Assembly: GCA_021397845.1 (NCBI GenBank)
Contig: CM038053.1
Span: forward strand, 145,342,541-145,406,540
DNA length: 64,000 nt
DNA from: Areca catechu
Lineage: Eukaryota; Streptophyta; Magnoliopsida; Arecales; Arecaceae
Reading direction: 5' to 3'
The notes under the pieces are model-generated. The model saw only the letters and a program-made list of their open reading frames with translations, was not told the DNA's origin and did no database searches. Every line of letters begins with the position of its first letter. The stretch's first letter is position 1. Of the stretch, positions 33,008-45,472 are shown one piece after another. Made by a program: the position numbers and the translations under genes.

Positions 33008-35388
33008 TATTGGGTTTCATTGGCACAGTGGAAGAGTGGATTTCAAAAATTGAACATATTAAAAAAATCGTTGCATGAAACCCTTAAACTAGAATCCCTT
33101 GTTCATAACAATTAACAAGTCACAAAGTTAAGGTTTTGAAAAATACCTGGAATGCTAATTGCCACTTATTTCTACTAGGCACACAAATGTATGCCCTCCA
33201 GAGATGATTCACATAGAATTGATCCTAGGAAGCACTCCTTGTAAGTTGCTTACTCTACTGGGACTCTTTGACAACCATTCTTTCTTTGGCAGCCTCTCCT
33301 TCCTTGCTCAGACCTTTGCCCTCCAGTAGAGCACTTTGAGTCATTTCAAAAACCTCTCTTATTTTTTCTTATTACTTCCTTATTATCTTCCTAAGCCCTT
33401 GTCTTAAAATGGCAGACTTGTCTTAAAAGAAGACTTTTGTCCTAACAAGGGAAGGAAGAGACAAGGTGGATAATGCAAGAAAGTAAAGAATGATTTGAAA
33501 TATATTTGGCCTTAATCATGGATGCCTTTATATATGAAATAAAAAGGCATCTAATATGTCTTCTCATCAGCCCTTGATCAGCCAATCAAGTGATCAAATA
33601 AGACCCTTCACAAAGGAGTTTTATGAAAGAAAGAATACGTCAATTCATGTGCCAACAGAGACCTTCGCGTCTCTTCAAAAATTCTAGCATTTTTCTCCTC
33701 TTGCCACATGGCAATTGACCAGTCAAAGAAAGGATAAGAGACGTGGGATTCCATATGGAGTGTCGGTCAACCAAGAAGTCTTCAAACAGAAGGACTTTTA
33801 GTTATGTGATTGCGCACCAAAGAAAAGAGTTGCAACTTTTCATTTTATGCACCAACTTTATCCAAGCCAAAAGCTTTCTTTGACCAGTCAAAGCCTATCC
33901 AATATGGGTGTCAAATGAAAGAGGATTAAAAGAGGTTTATCACCTAAAAGGTGATTAACAAGCAAAAGGACTCTTGGTCCTTCTGCATCCCTTATATTGC
34001 CGTATACTATTTGGAGCCAAGAGTTCCATGTCCTTTGGACTCTTATTTTTTTGGCGCATATGGGCTCCTTTAATTGCAGATAAAATCTGAAAAATACCAT
34101 CCAACTTAGGACTTATCCCAATTTAAGTTCTACTGAAGTTGCTAATCCCAATTAGCAAGCTAATAGACCCAAACCAATTGGATTAGGAGTTAGGCTAACC
34201 TACATATGCTAGTATGTAATATAGATAGCCAATTAGGAACCCATGACCCTAAGAAAATTCAATTGACTTCATAGGTCAATTCCCTAATGTGTGTGATCCT
34301 TTGGATTCTATATCTAGCTAGCAGTAGGTCTAGGTCCAAGCCAATTTGATCCAATTGAACCCAATTGACCTAATTTGGTCAAATTGAGCTAACCCAAGTT
34401 GCCAATTCGAACCAACTTTCGAATTGACTCATGAATCAAATCGAATTGATTCATGAAAATCTACAAGACATGACTGACATCTAGTAATGTGTTATGCCTA
34501 CCCAGAATATGAGGAATTTGATAGAAATTATCAAAATACCCTTCAATGAAAAGTCTTCATACAATTCAATCCTTCGATCTCTCTTTATCCCGAATAAGTG
34601 ATGGATATGGATAATTGTCAAACCCAATTACTTAATCTTTTCGAATCTCAATTCGATAATGAAGACTTTACTGATGACTGATTAGAAAATATTTTTAATC
34701 TCATTCTCTTTGACCAAAGACTCCATGAGCCATCAATCGAAGAGATTACTTGGGATAAATTTTCTCTTATTAGGAATGATCGATTTCTTGTTGATCCACT
34801 CACATCCTTCATACACAATCCACCATATCTGAAATCACCCCGCACATAACTTAATTGTCATGAATGAGTATGAACCAAAATATGGCTTCATGTGCATAAG
34901 GATCCATGGTGATCTCAAGTTCAAGGATCACATGTACAACTCCTACTATAAGAACAATCTTTTGACAAGTAGTTAGACCTCCATAAGATGTTTTTAATAT
35001 AGATCAGTTCAATGAACTCATATCCTAACGAGCACCCACATCCTTGTATTAGTGTCTCTACATAATTGGCTGTGAGACCAACCACCCTCTCTATCGATCA
35101 TCCATAAGATGTGCTAGTCTTACCAGTAACATCAATCCCTCAATCGATGATCCAATGACTAGGAATATTTTAGATTAGGGTTTATAGGAACTTAGGTCTC
35201 ACTGTTATGATTTTCATCATAATCCTAATTCCATTGCCTTAACCTATGGGTTCATCATAATCTAAAATATATAGACATAGCAATATGATGAAAAAATATG
35301 CATTTTATTAATTAAATAATGTCATACAAGAGTTGGTAGATTACAAAATGCTCTTACAAAGATTAGCTTTTAAAGTACTTTTCTTTCA
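33008..35388 (-). repeat. 5' LTR of C1, 2,381 bp
   Basis: It starts TATTGGGTTTCATTGGCAC, so the expected terminal TG has become TA, and ends TTTTCTTTCA. It pairs with 5552-7926. Short frames inside it are decay products. Confidence 0.92.
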
Positions 35389-35393
35389 GAAAA

Positions 35394-36075
35394 GGCCACA
35401 TATAAAATGTGGTAAAATGATAGTTTAACTATCAAGTACATTATGTTGGCCCTTTATAAGCAATGAATTACAAAGGCAACATGAGAAAATAGAACCTTAG
35501 TCTATACTACTCAATCTTAAAGAGCTTTATGGAGAGCAAAGTATGGATACCCGATGTAAAATATTGAAGCAATTATTTCGAGCACGTATGAGTGAGGGCT
35601 CATCCGTTCAAGTCCATGTACCAAAGATGTTGACTTAATCACTAGATTAGGCTAATTATGATTTGTTATGGATGGAGGCTTAATTAAGACTTGATTCTGC
35701 AATCACTTCCTAATTTCTTCTTCCAGTTTGTCATGAACTATCACATGAACAAACTGAACATTTCATTACCTGAGCTGCTTAACATGCTTAAGATAGCTGA
35801 AAACCATTTTAAAGAGGACAAGGCTCATCTTCTTTTAATTGATGGAAAGAGAAAAATAATAATGAAGAAGGGTTCAAAGAGAAAGTGGATCCTAAGAAAA
35901 GTATCTAGAAGAGGAAGAAGGCAAAGCAACCTTCTACTGATAGAACCTATTTTCACTATAGTAAGCAGGGATACTGGAAGAAGAATTACAAGTCATATCT
36001 TGCTAGTTTGAAGCCTAATACTGATGAAGCATCAAAAGGTTTGTACATGATACAACCCAACTTGTCATTGAGTAC
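35394..36075 (+). pseudogene. C3 gag, main part
   Basis: Traces of the gag core run through 35394-35690 with stops, then an open piece 35691-36011 reads QFVMNYHMNKLNISLPELLN and MLKIAENHFKEDKAHLLLID. The knuckle in another frame reads FHYSKQGYWKKNYKSYLASL: three of the four CCHC ligand positions are changed to Tyr. Confidence 0.85.
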
Positions 36076-39000
36076 TTCAGTTTATGATTCATGGGTATTA
36101 CATACCTCATGTGGATCTCATATATGCAAGTCTTTGTAGAGACTTCATAGAATTAAGAGCTTGAAAAAGGGTGACTTCGAGCTTTATGGTGCAAGTGGTA
36201 AAGCCATTCAAGCAAAAGTTGTGGGCACCTATCTATTGTTATTTCCTTCGAGCAAGATTTTAAAATTAAAAGAATGTTACTATGTTCCAAATATTATTAG
36301 AAATATTATTTCTATACCCTTGTCACTACAACAAGGTTTTAAAGTTAATATAAACAGCAATAGATGCTCAATTTTTAATTCTAATAAGTTTTTGGGAAAT
36401 GGTTTGTTTATTAATGGTTTTTTAGTTTTTACACTCAATAATGAAGGTTTTCTTGTGAAAATAATAAAAGAAAGAGAGAAGATATCAATATAACTTTTCT
36501 TTAGCATTATCGATTAGGTCATATTAGTGAGTCTAGGATAAACAAGTTATATAATGATAAATTCTTTGATCTTTATAATTATCAAGCATTAAGAACTTGT
36601 GAGTCCTATCCCAAGGATAAAATGATCGAATCTCCATTTGCTAGTCATAGAGATAGGGCAACTGGGTTATTAGGGTTAACACATACGGATGTATATGGAC
36701 CTATGTCAACTCAAGCCAAAGGAGGATACTCTTATTTCATCACCTTTGTTGATGATTTATCTAGGTTTGGATATATGTATGTTATAAAACATAAATTTGA
36801 AACCTTTAATAAATTTAAAAGAGTATCAAAGTATGGTTTAGAAGCATACTGGAAAGAGTATTAAAATTCTTGGATCAGATCAAGAAAGAAAATACTTATC
36901 TAGTAAATTTCTTGATCATCTTAATGATAAAGGCATTCTCTCAGAATAGATACCTCGATATACACCACTATTAAATGGTGTAGCAAAAAAGAGGAATCGT
37001 ACCTTATAAGATATGGTAAGGTCCATGATGAGCTTTACTGATCTTCTAGTATCCTTCTAAGGTTTTTTCCTAGAGACTACTACTTATATACTAAATAAAG
37101 TGCCATCAAAATCAGTAGGTAGTACTCCATTTAAATTATGGAAATGCAAAAGACCAGGTCTTAAATATCTTAAGATTTAAGATTGCCCAGCTTATGTTAG
37201 AAATGTGTTTGGACATAAGTTATGTACTAGGGCTAATAAAAGTAGGCTTATAGGTTATCCCCCAGAGGGTATTGGATACTTGTTTTATCATCCTATTGAA
37301 TAAAAGCTTTGTATTAATAAGGATGCCATTTTCTTGGAAAAAAAAAAATCCAATAAGGAGGTAGTAGGAGGATAATTAAACTTAGTGAAGTTCAAGATCA
37401 ATAATCTACTCCTATAGACAATCAACCTCAAATTCCTCAACCACAAGTACCATTAATCAGGTACATCCACAACACATACATCAACTCCGTAGGTATGAGA
37501 GTGTGGAATGCTCCTCTCAGATATGGCTTTGTGATTGGTAATGATAATGAAGCCAGCATCATTCAAGATGATAATCCTTTAACCTATATGGAAGCAGTCA
37601 AGAGTAAAGACTCTGACTCCATGTATTCTAACCAGGTTTGGATCATGGTTGATCCACTTGAGAGAGTAAACCCAATAGGTGCAAATGGGACCTCAAAAGG
37701 AAGATTGGAGTAGGTGGCCAAGTAAAAACCTACAAGGCTAGGGCAGTAGTAAAAGGTTTCAAACAAAAAAATGGAATTGACTATGATAAAACATTTTTGC
37801 CAGTAGCTATGCTCAAGTCTATTAGGATTGTGCTTGCTATAGCTGCATACTACGATTATGAAATATGGAAAATGGATGTAAAGACTGCATTCTTAATGGG
37901 TGTCTTGAGGAAGAAGTCTATATGTTATAGTTAGAAGGGTTTGTCTTAAGTGAGAGACCAAACCAAGTATGCAGGCTTAAGAAATCTATTTATGGATTAA
38001 AGCAAGTATCGAGGAGTTGGAAATTTGCTTTGAAAAAATAATCAAGAAATTTGATTTCATCAAAAATGTAGATGAACCATGCATGTATAAGAAGACAAGA
38101 GGGAGTGCCATTGTCTTCTTGATGTTGTATGTTGATGACATACTTTATATTGGGAATGATATTTCAATGTTGTAATCGATCAAAGCTTGGCTATCTAAAT
38201 AATATTCTATGAAGGATTTAGGAGAAGCATCCTACATACTAGGTATAAAGATCTATAAAGATATATTTAAATGGATGCTTGGCTTATCCCAATCCAAGCA
38301 CATTGACTTAATATTGAAAAAATTTAATATGAAAGAAAGTAAAAGGGGTTACTTCTCCATGAATCAAGGAATACTTCTTTCTAAAAAGATGTCTCCTAAG
38401 ACACCTGAAGAGAGATAAAGGATGAGTAAGATTCCTCATGCTTTGGATATAGAATCAATTATGTATGCCATGTTATTTACCAGGCCTGATGTTGCTTATG
38501 CCTTAGGCATAGCAAGCAAATTCCAGGCTAATCCAGGGGAGGATCATTAGAAAGCTATGAAAAGCATTCTTAAGCATCTTAAAAGAACTAAAGATGTTTT
38601 TTTAATATATGGATGATGAGATTTAAAACTATAAGGCTATATTGACTCTAGTTTTCAATCAAATCTATAAGATAGTAAATCGATCTCAGGATATGTCTTT
38701 ACTCTATATAGAAGAGCAGTGAGTTAGAAAAGGGCTAAGTAGTAAACTGTAACTAACTTAGTTACAAAGGTAGAAGCTACTAAAGAAGCTATCTAGATGA
38801 AAAAGTTCATCTCAAAGTTGGGCATGGTTCCTGTGATACAATAATCGGTGCCACTTTATTATGATAACACTAAAGCTGTTATATAAGCTAAGGAACCAAG
38901 GTCTTATTAGAAGTCTAAGCACATCCTAAGATGCTTCCATCTTATTTGAGAGATCGATGAAAGATAAGATGTGGTCATAGAACGAGTAGATACAAAAAAT

Positions 39001-39095
39001 AACATAACATATCCATTCACTAAGGTCCTTTCTTAATAGCAATTTGATCACCATTTAAATTGTATGGGAATAAAATACTAGGACGATTGGCTTTA
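36076..39095 (+). pseudogene. C3 pol: protease, integrase, RT, RNase H (broken)
   Basis: Protease block WVLHTSCGSHICKSL near 36090 has lost the catalytic Asp (His). Then FELYGASGKAIQAKVVGTYL (36161-36493), integrase LTHTDVYGPMSTQAKGGYSY (36622-36864), the RT start near 37670, YVDDILYIGND near 38127-38160, MKDLGEASYILGIKIYKD (38209-38418) and RNase H remnants to about 39090. Stops and frameshifts occur throughout. Confidence 0.85.
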
Positions 39096-39099
39096 GCAC

Positions 39100-39110
39100 A
39101 AGTAGGAGAT
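39100..39110 (+). other. Polypurine tract of C3
   Basis: AAGTAGGAGAT against the LTR, one base different from the AAGTGGGAGAT of C1 and C2. Confidence 0.75.
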
Positions 39111-41460
39111 TGAAAGAATAGTGCTATGAAAGCCAATCATATTTTTATGTATCAGGAAAATTTCTATAAAATTCTCCTGATCATGTATGATATTAATAAA
39201 AGGCATTTTATTTTATCATATATTGTATCATACACTTTGTTATTTTAAGATTATGATCAACCATACAGATTAGGATAATGATTTTAGAATTATGATGGAA
39301 TTCATAATAGTGGGACCTAAGATCTTACAAACTCTAATTTAAAATATTTTCAATCATAGGATTATCGAGTCAGAGATCGATGTTTCTGGAGAGATTAGCA
39401 TATCCTATGTATGCTCAATGGAGAGAGTGGTTGGTCTCATGACCACTTATGTAGGGACACTAATATAATGATGTGGGTGCTCATAAGGATATGAGTTCAC
39501 TGAATTGATCTATATGAAAATATCTTATGGAAGTCTTACTTACTTGTCAAAAGATGATTCTCTTAGTGGGAGTTATGCAAGTGATCCTTAGACCTGAGAT
39601 CATCATAGTATCTTATGCATATAAATCCATATTTTGGTTCATACTCATTCATGACTTAGTCATATATAGGATGTTCATGGATATGGTGAATTGTGTACGA
39701 ATGTTATGAGTAGGTCAACAAGGAATCGATCACTCCTAGTAAGAGAGTATTTATTCCATGTAATCTCAACAAATGATGACCTAGGAAGTCTTTAATCAAA
39801 GTAGAATAAAATTAGAAAAGGATTTCTAATCTTTCATCTATCGAGTCTTCATTAGTAATTTGAGATTCAAATGAATAAAGTGTGAGGGTTTGATAATTTT
39901 CTATACCAGTCACTTATTTGGGATAAAAGAAAATTGAAGGATTAAATTGCATGACAACTTGCCACTGAGGGTATTTTGGTAATTTCAATCAATTTTCTTA
40001 TTCTTGGTAGGCATGACATGTTGCTTGACATCAATCATATATTACAAGTTTTCATGATTTAAATTGATTAAATTCTTGAGTCATCTAGAAATTGGTGGCT
40101 AGGGTTAGCTCAATTTGACCTAATTTGATTAGTTGATTTTTAATCAAACTAGATCGACATGGACCTAGACCTACTACTAGCTAGATGAGGAGTTTAAAGG
40201 GCCACACACACTAAGGAATTGATCAAGCAAGTCATTTATATCTTTATTAAGGTCATAGGATCCTAATTGGCTAGCTAATTAATATACTAGCATATGTTGG
40301 CTATCCTAACACTTAACCTAATTAGATTGGATTTTAAATGCTTGCTATTTAGGGTAAGTAATTTGAGTAGGACATAAATTGGGTTAAGCTTTAAGTGGGA
40401 TAGCTAAATTATGATTTATCCTATTTTTATATCCTTTATCCATTGATTAAACCAAGAGTCCCAAGGGCATGTGACTCTTGACACCAATATTGGAATGCAC
40501 ACATATTAAGGGGCACAGAAGGACCAAGAGTCCTATAATCTTAGCCCTTATCCTCTCTAATACACATCCATTTGGACTAGATTTGATCAGTCAAATTAAG
40601 TAATTATGGGCATGATTTCATGAATGGATGCGATACTTGGAATATATGGCATATGGGATGGGCTAAATCCTTCAACTTATCAATCACCTTTTCTAGATAA
40701 GTCTTTCTAGTTTATACACCTATTGGGGTATTGGACTAAGTCTTTAATTCTTAAATTAAAGACTAATTATTAGATTTTCTTAAAGAGTTGCGATAAGCAA
40801 CTCTTGGCATAAAATGTTTAAGAAATAGCATTTCACTTACCACCTTTCTGCCTGGAGACTCCTTCGACATGAAGGGTCTTATTTGATATATTAAATATTA
40901 GATTAGGGACTGATTAAAGAATATTTTAGATGCCTCCTATCTTCCTATTTAAAGGTTTCGATGATTGAAACCAAAGCATCCAAAGTTTGTCTTGACAACT
41001 CTCTTCCTTTCCTTATTTGAACAAGAGTTTTATTTTAAGACAAGTTTGCCATTTTAAGACAAGGGCTTAGGAAGAGAATTAAAAGGATAATAAGATAGTA
41101 AAAGAGTTTTCAAAGAGATTTTGAAGTGCTCTTTGGAAGGAAAAAGGTCTTGGAGAGAGGAAAGGCTACTGAAGAGAGAGGAAAGGCTATTGAAAAAAGA
41201 AAGGCTATAGAGAGGAGTCAAGCAAGCAAGAGGAGTGCTTCCTTGATCCAATTTCTGTGTGGATCATCTCTAGAGGGCATACACTTATATACCTAGTAGA
41301 ATAAAGGATACTAACATTATAAGTATTCTTCTATTTACTAATATTTTATCTTGTTAATTGTTATATCAATGGGGTCCTAGGTTTAGGATTTTGGTTGACT
41401 AAGATTTCAAGAATTAAAATTTTAAAATCTAGTCTTCCACTATGAAACCATAATCCAATA
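39111..41460 (+). repeat. 3' LTR of C3, about 2.35 kb
   Basis: It starts TGAAAGAATAGTGCTATG and ends CCATAATCCAATA (expected CCAACA). It is related to the reverse complement of the C1 LTRs along its length. TATA-like TATTTAAA is at 40946-40953. The short frames inside are not supported. Confidence 0.85.
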
Positions 41461-41973
41461 GTTTCTAAGTGACTAGGTAGTGCTCAGTTAGAGCCCTCAA
41501 GCAATTAGTTTTCACCTGGCTTTAAGTGATTGAGTAGTGCTCAATCAGATCCCTTAGGAGATCAACATTTACAAGGACTAAGTGATTGAGTAGCACTCAA
41601 TCAGAGTCCTCAAATGATCAATGCCCACCTGGCTCCAAGTGACCAAGTAGTGCATGATCAAAGCCCTAAAGTGATCAACATCTACATAGTTCTAAGTGAT
41701 GGAGTAGTGCTTGGTCAGAGCTCTCTGATGATCATTGCCCACATGGATCCAAGTGATCGAGTAGCACTTAACCAAAACCCTCAAACATTAGTACCTAATT
41801 GGCTTCAAGAGATTGAGTAGCATGAGGTCAGAGCCCACAAGTAATATGCACCCACTTAGCTTCAAGTATCCAATTAGTGTTCGGTTAGAGCCCTTAAGAG
41901 ATTAGCACCAACCTGGCTCCAAGTGATAAAGTAGCACTCAGTCAGAGCCCTAAGCTAATCAGCATCCACAGGG
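41461..41973. repeat. 57-bp tandem repeat, left segment (about 9 units)
   Basis: Units follow the pattern CTCCAAGTGATCGAGTAGTG, CTCGATCAGAGCCCTCAAGC, GATCAATGCCCACATGG. Each has inverted arms around TAGTG or TAGCA. This segment is separated from the main array by C4. Confidence 0.93.
41969..41973. repeat. Target-site duplication of C4 (left copy)
   Basis: CAGGG; the right copy at 51394-51398 is CAGAG. Both replace CATGG of the array consensus, so the insertion point lies between two array units. Confidence 0.7.
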
Positions 41974-42956
41974 TGTTGGGAATTGTGTCTCAAAGCCAAT
42001 CGTCTATGTTGTAGATGGTTGTGCTATCTTGTAACTGTATATGATTTTTTAGTGAATAAAAGTTATTCTTTTTTACTATTCATCATATTTACATTTTCCT
42101 GAAATGAACTCTTGTATGATGGAGTCCTTAGAACTATATTATTTGATATAAAGAGGATATATCAAGTAGCTCTTAAACTGGTTCACAACCAAAGGATACA
42201 TTATTATAGCACAACGATGTATCAAGTGTAGGTTGTTGTATGTCACATTTATTGGTTGTCCTCTTAACTAAGGAGTGTGGAGACACTGGTGTGACATACA
42301 AGTGAAATGTGTGACATCTCATTGAATGTGACCATCTGCGGAGCTTCCTTCTGCTGAACGGTTGCTCGTGAAGGGATATGGGTATATGTGTCCCTCAGAC
42401 TTGAGATCACCATGGTAGCTTGCAAGCAACTCATTGTACTTTGGTGCCGACTACCTGAATTTCTAATCCAGTGATGGAAGGTTTCTGGGTGCAGTCAAGT
42501 ACTTGTGGTGCTATGGTGGATCAAGATGAAATTGACCACTCCAATAGTTTGGAGTGAATGACTTACTATGTCTCAATTTAGCAAATCCTTGGCCAGGGTA
42601 GTTCTTATGAGGTATCACAGAACTTGTAAAGTTAAGACATGATCTAGATGGACCAAATTAGGATTGGCAGTCAAACCCTAGGTCATCCTGAGCATTATGA
42701 GGTCAAAGGGATGAATTATGCGGTAACCATATGCCAGAGGTTCTTATGAGGTTCTTTACATCTTCAACCTATCCAGACGTCGGGTATCATTGCTAGATGA
42801 GGACTTTGACTGGTACTGGAAATGTTCTAGTGCTACCGGCTTAGTGTTTGAACCTATGGGATCATACATCATAGAGGTTTCTATCTGATCTTAAGGCTGA
42901 TCGATAATTATGAATAGTTTGCCATCACCGGAGGTCAATATGATTGACCATGATCC

Positions 42957-43035
42957 AAGTGTCGATACTTGGATTTTTGTAAGTGTCGACACTTAGGAAA
43001 GTGTCAACACTTGGCATTTGCAAGTATCGACACTT
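42957..43035. promoter_or_regulatory. Four 14-bp palindromes in C4 U3
   Basis: Copies at 42957, 42981, 42999 and 43022 of AAGTGTCGACACTT; one is perfect and three have single changes, mostly CG to CA/TG. They lie 210-290 bases upstream of the TATA box. The partner cluster in the 3' LTR is at 50574-50653. Confidence 0.88.
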
Positions 43036-43244
43036 GCTGTGACGAGCAGATTTCTCGAAAGAATTTTCTGGTATGTTTGACTTCAAATTTTAAATATGAA
43101 ATTCGAGTTTTAGGTGTTTTGGCTCCAAGCATTCATGGTATGATAGTCATACTTACCTTCTTTGGCTTGGACCCATTTGGAATGGCCCTTGACTCTCTCC
43201 CCCAATCACTGCTCCTTCCTCTTTCTCCCTCTCATGGCTGCCCT

Positions 43245-43251
43245 TATAAAT
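43245..43251 (+). promoter_or_regulatory. TATA box in C4 5' LTR
   Basis: TATAAAT in CCCTTATAAATGAAGG. In the 3' LTR the same site (50863-50869) has become TATCAAT. Confidence 0.65.
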
Positions 43252-43773
43252 GAAGGTCATTCTAGAGGTTGCTAATGAAGAAAAAAAAAGCTATTGGTTC
43301 TTTGAGAGAAAAGAGAGGAAGAAGAAGGGCTTAGTGAAGACTTGGGATTGGGTGTTAGAAATCTAGCATTCAAGCTAGGTCTTGGGAAGAGAGTTTTGGA
43401 AAACCTCTCCTCTTTATCTTCCTAGAAGAAGAAGATCAGCCCGAAGGATCCCGAAGAGCTAGCACTTCGAGGGAGTTAATCATAATCGAGCCCTGGTGTA
43501 GATTACCTATAGAGGCTAGACACTTGTATGGCTCGGGCGCCCTCATCCTTCTTCACAGTATCTTTAGAGGTATAACAGCAAGGTACTGTTGCATCTTTGT
43601 TTATTTCTTCCTATTGATGTTTTGCTTGCATGCTAGATCATTGTACTAGATCCTATTGCGGGCAGATCGGTGGATCGTTTTGATCTATCTTCCGAGCCTT
43701 CTGCTGTGCATATTTTAAAATAGTTTTAAAATACATCTTTTATGCCCTGCTTACGTGAAGTGCTTCACCTTCA

Positions 43774-43790
43774 AAGGTATCAAAGCAATA
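43774..43790 (+). other. Primer binding site of C4 (initiator Met tRNA, mutated)
   Basis: AAGGTATCAAAGCAATAGG, against TGGTATCAGAGCAATAGG expected for this tRNA; directly follows the LTR. Confidence 0.8.
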
Positions 43791-44137
43791 GGTTCTTGTT
43801 GTAGTATAATGATGCTAGCATTCCTTAACATCACCTTTCTTAAAGTACTTGGATTGAGTGCTTCACCATGACCATCCGGTCATAGGAGAGAAGTAGGGCT
43901 GCAAGACCCTGTCTTCCCATTCAATGGGGTCTCCTATGGCATGTAGGGGTGTCGCTTGTGATTGACTCTTGAAAAGAAAAAGAAGAAAGAAAATGTAGAT
44001 TAAAAAATATTTTAATCTAATGACATGATCATAAAACAACTTTAGATAAGATCTAAGAGTTATGTTTTGATCAAATTTGTTGAAAGTTTGGAGAAACTTT
44101 GAATTTGAAATCAGTGTTTTTTCCCTGTCTCAGGTTG

Positions 44138-44320
44138 AAGTGTCGACACTTGACTAGGAAGTGTCGACACTTGGGCTCGTGAGTCAACACATGGCCTTGG
44201 AAGTGTCGACTCATGAGCGAGTACAGAAAATCTGGTATTCTATTTTCTTCCTGTCTCAGGCCTTGAGTCGACCCAAGTGTCGACACTAGTTGACACTTGC
44301 TCCTGGTGAGTCGACACTTG
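44138..44320. promoter_or_regulatory. Palindrome cluster in C4 leader
   Basis: About eight full or partial copies of AAGTGTCGACACTT, perfect at 44138 and 44159, others with GAGTCGAC or GTCAACAC variants. The same motif lies in the U3. Confidence 0.82.
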
Positions 44321-44770
44321 GGGTGAAAATATAGAAAAATAGTGAATTCAAATTTTGATTTGTTGTAAAATTATTTTACATTTGTAAATTAAAATTATTT
44401 TAATTTATTTAAGGCTATTGAACTTAATTGAGAATTAAGAATGACTAAGTACTCTAGAAATATGATTCAAAGATTTTAAATCATTTCAATAAGCCTTAAG
44501 GGTCATGGATTAGCTTCTATTAGGTCCTTGATTGGGTTAGACCTAAGTTTAGATGCATTGGACTAATTAGAGAACTAATCTAATCAAATGTTGAGTTAGG
44601 ATTTTTTCTCTTTAGATCTCTCTAATAGTTAGATTGATTAGTCCATAAATCTAAATGGACCTAATTTATGGCTCAGTGGATAGCCCGAGTCTTTAGGCTA
44701 GTCTAATCGACCTTGATGAACCGATTGGTGTCTAAGTAAGTTTGGCATTTTGATCATGGTTCTTTGGGGC

Positions 44771-44870
44771 TACCTCTTACCTAGCCAAATCTGTTGGTGT
44801 CTAAGGCAAGATGGTTAATGGCGGAACCTAACCCATGATCTCACTTACCTGGCCAATGTGGTCAATCAGA
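44771..44870 (+). promoter_or_regulatory. Shared leader module, C4 copy
   Basis: CCTCTTACCTAGCCAAATC, then TTGGTGTCTAAGGCAAG, then CTCACTTACCTGGCCAATGT. The second box contains a perfect ACTTACCTGG. Confidence 0.75.
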
Positions 44871-45236
44871 ATTGATTGGATAGCTCATTGACTCGTGTTA
44901 ACCCTTGTCACTCAAGGTTAATCAGTCTTGACTGATTTTAGGTGCCTATGGATCATTAGTTATGTGCAACCCTCCTTGTTTGCTAATATAGTCAGTGGAA
45001 GGTTGATCCATGTCCTCTCATCTCTTCATTTGTCACATTAAAATTAAACCCTCGAAATTATTAGGTCCTTAAAAGGATAAAGTTATAGATATAACCAAGT
45101 CCTAACCTCCCATTAAGTGGGATGATAATGGGTCCAGTAGTTGGATGTTCATCGGTAGATCCAAAGATCGGGTGTTCATCGGGCTATTGGAATTGCTGTT
45201 CCAAATATGATAGCTCAATGCGACTCTCTTAATGAT

Positions 45237-45472
45237 GGTTAGGTGGGCCAGCCAAAGTCAAGCTTTACTATTTGTTAGTTAGAAGCATTGAATTTTGTCA
45301 TGTTAATGATTGGACCTAACCAGAACCTTTAATAGGAGACCCAAAGGCCGATTGAAGTGCACCTTGGGGCAAAACCCAAATACTAGAGGTTACTTAAAGA
45401 AGTAATCAGTTAAAGAACCTAACTTTAGACACGCATGGGTGGGCCGGCGAAAGTCGGGCTCATGTGTTGTCT
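45237..45472 (+). promoter_or_regulatory. Two hairpin modules in C4 leader
   Basis: GGTGGGCCAGCCAAAGTCAA (45242 on) and GGTGGGCCGGCGAAAGTCGG (45438 on) are two copies of one motif. The first lies between GGTTAGGT and ACCTAACC, the second between AGACACGCATG and CATGTGTTGTCT. C5 has the counterpart near 59908-59990. Confidence 0.65.

Larger units (their letters stand above)
5552..35388 (-). mobile_element. C1: Ty1/copia LTR retrotransposon, split by two later insertions
   Basis: Two LTRs of about 2.38 kb (5552-7926 and 33008-35388) enclose a minus-strand copia gag-pol. The interior is in three pieces: 7927-11204, 22322-22551 and 31371-33007. The gaps hold the TRIM-like repeat with C2 (11205-22321) and G2 (22552-31365). 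Removing them gives an element of about 9.9 kb. The LTRs differ by roughly one base in ten over the first 100 bases, so it is much older than C2 and G2. It inserted into C3. Confidence 0.92.
35389..41460 (+). mobile_element. C3: old Ty1/copia element, right part, outermost host of the nest
   Basis: Plus-strand gag-pol of the same lineage as C1 and C2, resuming after the C1 insertion, with polypurine tract and a 2.35-kb 3' LTR. Its gag head is at 5400-5551; its start and 5' LTR are left of G1, outside the window. Every coding block carries stops. It lies against the 57-bp tandem repeat and so probably inserted in it. Confidence 0.88.
41974..43773 (+). repeat. 5' LTR of C4, 1,800 bp
   Basis: From TGTTGGGAATTGTGTC to GTGCTTCACCTTCA. 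It contains the palindrome cluster at 42957-43035 and a TATA box at 43245. Confidence 0.94.

Noticed and set aside
44071..44286. 71-residue minus-strand frame MSTLGSTQGL...
   Set aside because: It is produced by reading through the palindrome cluster of the C4 leader.
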